Of a DNA stretch of 64,000 nt, positions 38,901 through 47,938 are shown piece after piece. Below the pieces are notes generated by a model, which was not told the origin of the DNA, searched no databases, and was given only the letters and a program-made list of their open reading frames with translations. The translations under genes and the position numbers were made by a program. Source of the stretch: Rhyzopertha dominica (Eukaryota > Arthropoda > Insecta > Coleoptera > Bostrichidae); contig QCXZ01000064.1 in assembly GCA_025024175.1 (NCBI GenBank), positions 4,898,001 through 4,962,000 on the forward strand, in the 5' to 3' direction. How positions within the stretch are numbered: the stretch's first letter is position 1; the number at the start of each line of letters is the position of its first letter.

Positions 38901-39822
38901 TTTACTGCATTAATTGATTCAAGAACATTCAACATATTTGTTCTTATGAATACTGCATTACGTTTGAGCTCCAATCCAAATCTTAGCTTAAATAAAAAGA
39001 ACTGTCAAAATTTCGTAATGAACAACGCGTAATCTCAAAAAATGTAATACGTTTACCGTAAGCTGCGTTTATAAAACAATCGAAAAATGTATGGAACAAA
39101 TTAACGTCTGCAGTACAACCATTTGCTAATCCATCGACAAGCTTTTCAGCATACTTTTGAAAATATTCTACGTAGTTGTCAAATCTATTGCTTCTAAACG
39201 ATTTGTTAAGGATGTGTCGTTGCGTCTTCCAAGTTTCATCTGGAAAAGAGAGCCGTTTACGAACATTTTCCTTTTCACCTGGGATACTTACAATCAGCAG
39301 TCAACATGCCATTTCCAAGGTACTCTTTTACATCATGGTAAGCATAATGCGCTTTTTCTGTCCCTGTAGTGGCATTTAGTACCATTTTGCAGTCTGTTGG
39401 GTCCGCCATTTGAACTATGAGTGTATTTCCTATCCAACACTTTATATGAGGTCCGTATTTTTTGAAACCTTCGTGGAACTTTTGGACCAGCTCTGCATTA
39501 ATTCAATAATTATATAAAATGGAACAAAAAAACTGTCAAATTTTAATAGTAAACAGTTGCATACCCATAAACCTTACGGAAACTAATAAATTGAATCAGG
39601 TTTAAAGACGTTATGGTTTTGTGTTGACCGTCTAGTCTATAACTTACTTGATTTTCTGCTGTATTCCACCATGGAAACAGAACCCACGAACGGCAAGGAG
39701 AATGGTCCTGGGACGTTTTTCAACATATTGTCTATTTTTGATCTTTTGTTATAGCTGAGGATGAGCTTTACAAAGATCAAACCAAAAATGAATGCTAATA
39801 AAACCAAAGTTAACAGAGCCAT
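26989..39822 (-). CDS. Cytochrome P450, CYP4 clan, gene 3 (11 exons, 489 aa)
   Basis: Third and most divergent member of the tandem array. Exons: 39648-39822, 39292-39492, 39057-39239, 38728-38797, 33895-34021, 33780-33834, 30942-31018, 30816-30884, 30590-30755, 29647-29817, 26989-27164. They sum to 1470 bp, open to TAG. Small size differences from the other two copies are all whole codons (exons 5, 6, 10 and 11). Motifs: hydrophobic N-terminus, PGPF hinge, WKTQR, I helix AASETS, ETLR, FVPERF and heme loop FSSGARKCMG, so the key residues are present. The 4.7 kb intron 4 holds a LINE with a hAT-like insertion, intron 6 a possible LTR and a THAP fragment, intron 9 a MITE and intron 10 a LINE, a G-tract element and a Penelope tail. 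Probably functional from sequence alone; substrate unknown. Confidence 0.92.
27262..27900 (-). mobile_element. Non-LTR retrotransposon, second copy with internal deletion
   Basis: Matches 10497-11705 from the shared 3' end (AAGATTTCATTAACCAAG) but lacks a middle segment of several hundred bases. Lies in intron 10 of P450 gene 3, while the other copy sits in intron 8 of gene 2, so these are separate insertions rather than relics of gene duplication. Confidence 0.7.
27905..28467. mobile_element. Nonautonomous element with G-tract termini, copy 1
   Basis: Ends are CATGGGCGT...GGGGGGGGCAA at the left and the complement TTTGCCCCCCC...ACGCCCATG at the right. The interior has GCGCATCGGTTAAT, shared in inverted orientation with the copy at 35503. 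No ORF with a recognisable domain. Confidence 0.75.
29000..29530 (+). mobile_element. Penelope-like element, GIY-YIG domain and 3' tail
   Basis: Plus-strand frame from 29039 reads VYCLTCVSCGKNYVGQTSQW, then LSNRLAL and KRDRCALAEH, a GIY-YIG endonuclease as found at the C-terminus of Penelope RTs (here VYC...YVG). An N at 29123 falls in the frame. The tail holds a hammerhead-like motif. The RT domain is not seen upstream, so the copy is 5'-truncated. In intron 10 of P450 gene 3. Confidence 0.8.
29483..29509 (+). ncRNA. Hammerhead-ribozyme-like core in Penelope tail
   Basis: CTGACGA (29483-29489) fits the CUGANGA box. A perfect six-base stem GACTTT/AAAGTC with an AAT loop follows (29491-29505), then GAAA (29506-29509) and GC-TTG-GC, a possible tiny stem III. 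Hammerheads in Penelope-like elements are established; the cleavage-site triplet here is not a clear NUH, so activity is uncertain. Confidence 0.55.
30190..30411. repeat. MITE, about 222 bp, 27-bp inverted ends
   Basis: TATGGAGACCGGAGTCACC at the left is mirrored by GGTGACTCCGATCTCCATA at the right, with ACTTTGT continuing inward in both. No coding content. In intron 9 of P450 gene 3. Confidence 0.85.
31135..32460 (+). mobile_element. Possible LTR plus start of internal region
   Basis: About 1 kb of unique sequence ends near CGATTACA and is followed by TTTGGTAGCAGCG (32164-32176), which resembles a tRNA primer-binding site placed just after a 5' LTR in Gypsy or BEL elements. No gag or pol frame follows and no second LTR is seen. 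Tentative. In intron 6 of P450 gene 3. Confidence 0.3.
32747..33085 (+). pseudogene. THAP-domain-like fragment
   Basis: The frame reads KYCFVHGYKSTSVS, KIFVTVPRD, and CEDHLN. This matches the order of a THAP zinc finger (C, K-F-x-x-P, C-x2-H) but the second Cys is replaced. THAP domains are DNA-binding parts of P-element and related transposases. The ORF ends soon after; probably transposon debris in intron 6 of P450 gene 3. Confidence 0.5.
35355..37598. mobile_element. Nonautonomous hAT-like element, 2244 bp, with 8-bp target duplication
   Basis: Ends CAGTGATGGGCG and CGCCCATCACTG are perfect inverted repeats, with further imperfect match (ACGCGTA, TAATTTACG) inward. GATCGGCG flanks both sides (35347-35354 and 37599-37606) as an exact 8-bp target-site duplication, diagnostic of hAT insertion. 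Removing it rejoins the LINE frame. No transposase ORF. A G-tract element is nested inside at 35503. Confidence 0.92.
35503..36041. mobile_element. Nonautonomous element with G-tract terminus, copy 2
   Basis: Left end CATGGGCGTACCCAACTTTT followed by a run of more than 15 G and CAAAGCAGG, matching the right end of the copy at 27905-28467 in inverted orientation. The interior matches to AATTTCTAAAGCTTC; the distal terminus is lost or diverged. Confidence 0.75.
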
Positions 39823-40089
39823 GGCTTAACATGGGGAGAATACCTAAAATTAAATGACTAATGATAGATTATTTCTAAGTAGTCTCTTTAATTGTTCCCA
39901 AACGCTTTGTACATAAAGCAAACACAACTGTATTTGCTTGCTTGGAACAAAAACTTTTCTCGGTATAATGATCTTTGGTCTGAAATGCTTTGAGCTCTAA
40001 CAAATAACGTCCATATAAGATATAATATCTATGTCTTTTTATGGATCGTTTTTCCTAAATCTGGATATCCAAGAAAAACAAACCGTGGT
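39823..40089. other. 5' flank of P450 gene 3
   Basis: Promoter region of P450 gene 3 by position. I see no confident core promoter element. Confidence 0.3.
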
Positions 40090-40262
40090 TTTGTAAACGA
40101 GGGTGACTGCTTTCAGCGTCTATAATATAAGATAATATTTTTTCGGAAAGATCACTGTCTCTTGAAAACACTGACAAAAAGTTAATAGTCTGACGTTTCG
40201 ATTACACCTGTAATCTTTGCCAAAGACGAAGAACCTCAAAATTTGCCTGACACAAGATCAAA
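40090..40262 (-). repeat. Half copy of the foldback family, near P450 gene 3 promoter
   Basis: Outer end CGAGGGTGACTGCTTTCAGC, then GGAAAGATCACTGTCTC and the arm to TTTGCCTGACACAAGATCAAA. On the minus strand it carries GATTAC...GTAATC followed by GAAACGTC, with the preceding hammerhead box eroded (TTGGCAA). Confidence 0.8.
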
Positions 40263-40963
40263 TTGTAACTTCATCGGCAATTTTATGTCAGGATTTTGTT
40301 TATTCAAATAATTTAGAAACATATCTAACCGTGGGATCAAATAACAAAAGCATCATCTGCATACATAAATTGTTAATCACGTTTTCTTTCAGATTTATTC
40401 TATTTTGTAAAATGAAATTTATTCACCTAGATATAACGTTTTTCGCTATTCAATACAATTACACCACAAATTCACTATGTACTATTTTTATAAGTGCGCT
40501 TATTTTTTGCACTAAAATTGTTATTTTTGTATGCTCACTTTCAATTCTTACTATGCTAATATAAAAAAGTGATATTAAACCAAATCATAAATAATCACCT
40601 CTCAATATCGCGAAAGAAATTATTTTACACTTGTTGCATTCTATATATTTCGTTGTACATACCTTGGTTTGCATATTTTTCAGATACGAGCACAAAACTG
40701 TAATAACTGCTAATACTACCTGTGATATTATATATAAAGCTTTTATACCAAACAATGAGCAACACGTGTAACTTAGCTCCACCAAGAATCAAAAAATATA
40801 AGTGCAAAAGAAAATAACCTTTTAAAAGGTATGCTCTTAGAGTGACAAAGCAGTATAATTGAAATAAATTGTTTGCGGAAATTACGGGATATAAGAAAGG
40901 CTACAAAGTACTACTAAAAAATGATATGTGTATAATAGTCTACTACTCTTTCGTTTTTCTAAA

Positions 40964-41155
40964 AAGCACTTGAAACCATTATACGGACAAAGTATTGACA
41001 TATACACCAGCTCAATAACAATAACAAATAACATATTATATCAAAGAATCTAGTACCTTTATAACTCCTCCTTAAGAATGCAATCATAAGAATCTCCAAG
41101 ATACACTCACCTTTGCCTATCTTATCATTTTGTATTATAAATGTGCCATTCGATG
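40964..41155. repeat. Dispersed repeat, related to 24415-24580
   Basis: Starts GCACTTGAAACCATTATACGG and ends near TATTATAAATGTGCCATTCG; see the partner copy. Non-coding. Confidence 0.55.
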
Positions 41156-41164
41156 TAATCATGT

Positions 41165-41405
41165 GCAGTAGAATAGTAACTAACTATTCTAGCACTAGAG
41201 GTGTACCTCAAAGATCGACATTAGGGCCTTTGTTATTCGCCATTTGAACGTGCACGTTACCACTGGCTGTCAAAGTGTGTAACGGTCATTTGTATGCCGA
41301 TGACACGCAAATGTATTATTTTTTTTGATAAGAATGACTTGCATGTAACAGAACACCCCATTAACTGTGATCTGCAAAGAGTTTGCGATTTTTCAAAGAA
41401 AACAC
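41165..41405 (+). mobile_element. LINE reverse transcriptase scrap
   Basis: Plus-strand text RGVPQRSTLGPLLFAI then HLYADDTQMYYF (catalytic YADD kept) and LRFFKENTQ, with frame breaks between. Cut off by the element starting at 41407. Confidence 0.8.
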
Positions 41406-41406
41406 T

Positions 41407-43779
41407 CAGCCAACACAGTTACATGTAGTTTATGTAACTATTACATAACACCACTTTCTTAAACCATGTTTGATATGTAACATGTGTGGTACATGTACAG
41501 CACATGTACTGAAAAACGCCGGCTCAAACGTGTGTCATCCGCAATATCTATGTTACATAAAAAAGCTACATAGCAGCCATGTAATTTTTATATGTTATAG
41601 CGATGTAGCTGCTCTGTTTATGATACAGATGTGATAATACGCTACATATATTTTATATCATTAATTCGTAATGTCACTACGTTTGATATGTTATATGTAA
41701 GGAACATTTATAGTTCATGTACTTGAAAATACCGGCTCAAATAGGTGTGATCTGTAATATATCTGTTACATAAAAAAGCTACATTTTATATTATTGCAGA
41801 GTACATACAGTTTCATTTACTTTATGTTATTTATATATACTCCAGATGTGTTGTACATGCATCTTTCTGATAACGTCCGGAAGTTCCATAAATGAAAAAG
41901 CCCTTTCACTGAAATAAAATTTATTCGAGATGATTACATATTACAAAAATATATCTTCAGAAATATCCTTGCCCCTTTCTAATAACACAAGACCATAACT
42001 TTAACAGATGTACAACACAACAGCAATTCAGGAGAATATGCATTATGTCTTATGGGCATATGGAATATCTACTCAAAGTAACCTACTATATTTTTTCTTC
42101 CGCGACACGCGTCTGACGGGAAAATCTTTGANAGGACTTGAACCAAAGGTATTGTTTAAATTGCAAACAACAGTAGTATCTTTTCTTATCTGCAACTTCA
42201 GAAGATAATGTTTTGAAAAACATGTATAATAAAACAAAATGCAGAGTAATTTGTGTGTGTCCTTAAGAAAAATTGCCCATGCACACTGTAACACCCAATA
42301 GTCTGTACAAGTAAGAAGAAATAACAAAGATGCAATGATTATGTTTGTAAAAAATATATCAAATAGTATAAAAGCCACTCNCTTTTTTCGTATTAACCTT
42401 GATCCATTAAGACGTATTCATTCTAACATTAGTTACTCGCAATCGAGAATCTTTAGATGTTTACCTTAAAATTGTGTTATTTTTAATTTTTAATTAGTAT
42501 TAAAATCTTACCTTTTAAGGCTCTCGCGTAAACGCCTATTTCTATGCCCTAACCAGGAACAAGCATTTGCACAATGGTTAGTCACAATAGCTTTATCTAT
42601 GAAAGCTTTTGAACATCTACAGACGAAGGCTCTGACATTTTTGTCAACTATTTGTGACAGATATTGTTTATATAGTCATTTTAGCCAGCATAGTCATACA
42701 TATAAAATTTATGTCACTATAATATAACAATGTTTACATACAACACGTAAGGTACATGAATGATACATGTAACATAACAGCTATAATACTATTATAATGT
42801 AATAAATACATTACACACAAGGTACACTCAGAGCATATACACCATCAGATGTCGGCTCATAAATACACAATGTTATATATAGCAGCTACAGAAATAAATA
42901 CTTAAATCTTCTTTCTTCACAATCTTGTATGATCCGAATTAGTATTGATGCTCTTTTACCTTATTGTAGAACATTGAAGGGTGAAACTGTGCCTAACTTA
43001 AGCTCTTAATGGTCCAATATAATTTTTTTAAACCGTATGTTGTTTCACTGCTACCACCAGAGTAATTCAATACATTCGGAATAGAAGAGACTGTACCCAA
43101 AAAGAGCCCAAAATAATAATTAATTATAAAAATGAGAGAAATATTGGTCATATTTTTCAGATTTGACGGATGGGTTTATTATAAAATTCGTCAATACTTT
43201 GTTAAATCAAAAGCTTATGCAGTTTGTATCTAAAATGGATTTGTAGATTGCACTTGTATGGCTCCGCGTGGTAGAGTACCCTAGACTGCTAATTTTCATA
43301 ACTAAAAATCTCACCTCTATTTCTATTTTCTTCTCTGTGCTTACACCTACTTGAATCAAACGTTTCTGAAACTGGTAGGTTTTATTCTAATACAAAATAA
43401 TACATGCATACAAGTAATTTCAGCTCTAACCGCATTTATTTTATTATCGTGAGTAATTCACATTACTACTTTGTAATCATTTTCTCATTTAGTTCTTGTT
43501 ACCCGATACGTATATCTTCTATATTATCTCCGTTTTCTTTTTTACTTTTACGATACATACACGCGACCTGTCTGCTATACAAAGTTTCTGTGTCATATAA
43601 TGTATTATAAACATGTAGGGCTTATGTAACATCATATATCCTAGACATAACAAAGTAAACACATATGTTACATATTTTTTAAAGCATTTTTCATATCTCT
43701 GGTACATGATGCTGTTATGTAGCTTTTATAACATTGTTGTTCCTTGATATTTATGTATCATACATATGTGTGTTGGATG
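41407..43779. mobile_element. Nonautonomous TIR element rich in ACATGTA-like repeats
   Basis: Left end CAGCCAACACAGTTACATGTA; right end complement CATCCAACACACATATGTATG. Subterminal GTTACAT/ATGTAAC-type words are dense at 41410-41870 and 42720-42900 and again near 43600-43760. A unit of about 110 bp containing CGGCTCAAA is repeated at about 41475 and 41700. No transposase ORF. Confidence 0.55.
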
Positions 43780-44177
43780 GGCATGGTTTATTAACACTGA
43801 ATCCGACCAATTACAATTTTGCATGATTGAAATTTAATCACTATTGTAGGTAATACATATCTAATGAATTTACAGCCTATAGCTGAAAACCTAGTTGATA
43901 TTCAAACAATATCCGTCATAGTTTCTTGTATTATTTTTTTTTATTTTGAGGCGTTTACTCCTAAAAATGGACTAACAAGTTCTTAGGTTATTTTCTTTTC
44001 TTTTTTTTTGCGATCACTAATTTCAACATTACGGTAAATCCCACTGCTCAACTACCTTAACTAAAGACATTAAAACCCGTGATCTCTTTATGTTTTATTG
44101 ACTAGTTGCACACAGAAGTTACAAATCACTTCTAAAATTACTAATCGACACAGTTTCAACACAGTCAGTCACTGCAG
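43780..44177. other. 3' flank of the minus-strand secreted-protein gene
   Basis: AT-rich; no coding signal. A TTTATT at about 44090 (AATAAA on the minus strand) could be the poly(A) signal of the gene ending at 44178. Confidence 0.4.
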
Positions 44178-47100
44178 TCAAGGCAGGTAAAAGTTCAGTC
44201 CACCCAAATGTCCTTCGTCTCTGGCTCTCTGTTGAGCTAGTCTCTCTCTGTCAAGGCCATCAATACCAAGTCCCAAACGTTCTATGGCCTTCTCTCCATG
44301 AACCCCGTTCAATTCCTGATACTGTCTGGACCTCCTGATGCCTACGTCGGGATCAAACGGCCAGCTTTGTTCTTTGTGAAGCACTGGATGGCCGGCGACA
44401 TTAAACTGGACAAGATCACGGACGAGACTGAGTGAACACGAGCCCATGGACAGGGTAGCGAAGAGTATGACTACTGTTAACTAGAGAAAAAATAAGAGAA
44501 ATTATGGCAAATGAATATAAGTTTAAACTTTATATAGGAAAAGGAAGCTCAGGCTGTTAAGTTTGAATCATTAGCCAACATTACAGGATTAACAAAGAAA
44601 TTAATAAGAACTATCTATAAGTCAAACATAAAAATAGCTATAAAGTAACTTCAAAAAAGTTCAGGTTTGTTTACAAAATTAAAATCCAAAATACCATTAA
44701 ATTTTCAATCGGGGGTTATTTATTTTTTAGAATGTGGACAAGTATATTGGTCAGGCTTCGCAATGGTTGTCTAGCAGATTTGTACTATATAAAAAATATA
44801 CAGGGTCGCTACACAGTATGGAACCAGCAGGATATTTCAGGTTCTGCTCGACCAATTTTTCTGAAATTGTGCATTGAGCCTGACAAAAAATTAAAATAAT
44901 GAACACAATTTTCTTTATCGCTAAAATGGACAAAAATGCCAGGTTTTACCAGTTTTCCTTGCCCGGTGATAATTTTTGTCTAGTTTGATCAATTTATTAC
45001 GAATCGGGTACCCTAAAAAAAAACATGATTCCGTGAAGAATGCAATATTTTCTCAGATTTACTTTACAGATGTTCCCCCATTTACTTCCTGGTAGTAATG
45101 CAGCCTTGAGTAAAAGCTTTCTATTGTTCTTTGTAGCATATTTGGAGGTAAGTTCTGAATTTCTACCGTGATTCGTCCTTTTAAATCTTCTGCACTGTGT
45201 AGCCGATCAGCATAAATGCGATCTTTCAGATACTCGCGCAGGAAAAAATCAAGCGGCGTCAGATCAGGGGAACGTGCTGGGCATTCAATCGCTCCGCGCC
45301 TACCAATCTATCTGTCTGGAAACATCGCATTCAAATATCCACAAACGTTGACTGCAAAATGGAGCGGTGCACCATCTTGCTGAAACCATATTTGTTCAGA
45401 AGGACGCGCCGCATTTTCACGACTAGGGAACCAACCAATAAGTTCTGGTACAATGTGTTGGCGCAAGAGCTGTAAATAAATGACTGCATTCAAATTTCCA
45501 TCGGTGAAAATAGGCCCAATAATGTGCTCACCGATAATATCACACCAGACATTCACTTTCTGAGGGTGTTGTGTGTGGACTTGTTCCATCCAATGTGGAT
45601 TTGTGTCCGACCAATATCTGCAATTATGTCTATTCACATTACCATTGAGGCAAAAAGTCGCTTCGTTAGAAAATATAATCCAATTTAAAATGTTTCTATC
45701 TTCATCTGTCACGTTCATAGCAGTTTCGCAAAATTCTATCCTGCGATCGAAATAATCTTATGTATGGACGAAACTTGTCTTTTTTTTAATTTTCTGAACA
45801 GATTTTCTGCAAATATTTTGAGTGAGAGCACGCTGTTGTACGGAACAGTTGGGATTCTCTTGCACATCTAAGAAGACATTCAAGCTACTTTCCTCACTTG
45901 TAGCAACTTTTGGACGTCCTGATGGTTTTAACGATTTTTAACACCGCCAGTTTCGTCAAAATGTTCCAATGTTTCAATAACTGTTGATTTGGCAACTGGT
46001 TTACAAATGACTTCGCCTTCAACCTTCATAACCAATCATCATCAAAATTTCGATGCGATCATGTTCAGTTAACTGAGGCATTGCGATTGCAAATAACAAA
46101 GTGAATGAAAATTATCACCTGTCACGAGGAAAATGGAGACACCTGGAATTTTTGTTCTTACTTAGCGATAACGAATATGGTTTTTATCCCGAAGTTTTTT
46201 GCAAGATCCAAGCTTGCTATCACACTTTTCTCAACTTAGAAATAAATTGTATAAGTGTGATACATTTTTGACCCCCCTTCCCATTTCCCATTACGAGATC
46301 TGACGCGCAGTTGAAAAAATTCCAGAAAATGCATTTTAATTACTCATAAGCCCATGCACAATTTCAGAAAAATCGGTCGAACAGAACCTGAAATATCCTA
46401 CTGGTTCCATACTTTGTTGTGACCCAGTATAAGATGTGTTCTAGCAGAACAATAACCACAACATAAACTGGGATAGTATAAAAAATTTTGAAAAAGAGCA
46501 AAATAGTAATAATAGACTAATATTGGAGATGTACCAAATTGATAAGATTACAAACGTTGGTAATAAAACTCGTATACACAGAATATAAGTAATATACACA
46601 AATATTTGTTATCAACAGAAATTTTACAAAATTAACAGTTTTGGAGAAATAAAAATAAGCGAGTTACTGTAGTAAATTCTCTGCAAAATCACATTTAAGA
46701 TAACTATAACAAAGGTATCATTTTAATAACAGTAAATGAAAAAGGCTCAATAAAAGATTTCTAATTTTATGCGACGCTCGTATATTTAGTAACCAATGTA
46801 ATGTGTAACAACCAGATTTGAGGGATCTACTATATAATAAAGAATAATTTCCATCCTACTATTTTATTATATAAATCACACTAATCAACATAAGGCGCTG
46901 TATTCCTTTTTCTACTTAGTAAATACTCGAATTTTTCAAGACTAATAATAACATTATAGAACGTCATGTTAAACCAAAGCTTTAACATTTTTAAAAATTC
47001 GATATTCAAAAATGCATTATTTTCAAGTGTCCTAGAATACCTTGCTTATAAAAAGCAGAGTTATGCAGAAAAAAGCACCTAATTTTGCAACTGTTTTTCC

Positions 47101-47423
47101 ATTAAGCTCTTGCTGAGAACAGAAAGTGAGACAACAATCATTATACCTACGAGTGACTAATTATAATCAAATTAATTTGTTTACTATTATTCGAAATGGC
47201 AGAGTAGATTTATTTACCTAATTCCAGAAAAAGGTTGGAGTAATAGTGACCTTCCTCTAAAGATAATGAGTGAAAACATTGTTAGATCTACAACGTATGT
47301 ACATTACTTTAGCTGCCACTTTCAGTAAAACAATTGAACATTTGCGTCATAATTATACTCTCAACAGTGCAAAACATTTTCGAGAAAATCTACTACAGGT
47401 CTCAGGTGTCTTACCTTCTGCAT
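44178..47423 (-). CDS. Small secreted protein, two exons, frame break in signal sequence
   Basis: Exon 1 is 47415-47423 (M-Q-K, then a GTAAG donor). Exon 2 runs from an acceptor after a pyrimidine tract (AG at 44482-44483) to TGA at 44178. Read through the acceptor, exon 2 starts LTVVILF, which with MQK makes a good signal peptide. The downstream frame continues ATLSMGSCSLS and then a polar, GC-richer mature part with SWPFDPDVG, an RRSRQ basic stretch and a C-terminus of LNFYLP. The two frames differ by one base: the G run at 44460-44461 has one base too many. A downstream acceptor (CAGTAG) would keep the frame but give a poor signal sequence. So this is either an assembly error or a fresh loss. 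The mature protein has one Cys at most near the cleavage region and many charged residues. I recognise no family. The intron carries a Penelope fragment split by a mariner-like element. It is divergent from the secreted-protein gene at 47939. Confidence 0.6.
44690..46560 (+). mobile_element. Penelope GIY-YIG fragment split by a mariner
   Basis: Before 44801 frames give GVIYFLEC, GQVYW and WLSSRFVLY with breaks; after 46427 they resume with CVLAEHNNHNINWDSIK and LILEMYQI. Together these are the two halves of a GIY-YIG endonuclease like that at 29039. Lies in the intron of the secreted-protein gene at 44178. Confidence 0.75.
44801..46427 (-). mobile_element. Mariner-like element, near full length (1.63 kb), DUF4817 type
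   Basis: Termini CAGGGTCGCTAC and GTGACCCAG, flanked on both sides by TATA, consistent with TA target duplication. On the minus strand the transposase has a decayed N-terminal half near 45780-46080, then 45308-45718 with IIFSNEATFCLNG (first catalytic Asp replaced by Asn), HNCRYWSDTNPHW, WFQQDGAPLHF (second Asp) and a stop after FPDR; beyond it RRGAIECPARSPDLTPLDFF carries the third acid. Inactive by mutation and stops, but the best template for the family in this window. Confidence 0.9.
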
Positions 47424-47938
47424 TGTGAATGCTGATTCTGTCTCAAAAGTTGCGTATTCACTACTGACTGTTTAGTGGTTACGTCGCACGTAACACATAT
47501 TGAGTAAAGAGAAAGTCTTTGAGTAGGGGGCTTAGATCCATTAATCTAACGTAATTGCACGTTATGATAAATAGTTATAATACACTTTTGATAATAGGCT
47601 TCCTCTTTTAATAGTTTTTGAGCAGGCTAATTAGATATGAACAACCTCTAATGGATAAATTTTCGTTTTCACTTCTTATTTATTAGGCAAGACAGTCGTT
47701 CCCTAATAAACATGATTTCACAGTTGCGTTTTTGTAAATAGGGGCCGTGCTTTTTCCAAGATTCTGGCGAATATTGGGCCCAAGTTCAAAAGTAGTACGG
47801 CTCTAGAAAAAGTTGAGGCGATTGATCAATTCACCTAAGACTAGAGGGGCCGCACTTTCTCTTATTCTTAAGCAGCGGTTTCACCTTCAGTCGTACGTTA
47901 TCATTCGAGGTAGAACTGCGAGGCGTCTTAGTGGAATC

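Noticed and set aside
40217..40564. 115-codon plus-strand ORF with hydrophobic stretches
   Set aside because: It overlaps the foldback repeat, is AT-driven, and has no splice or domain support.
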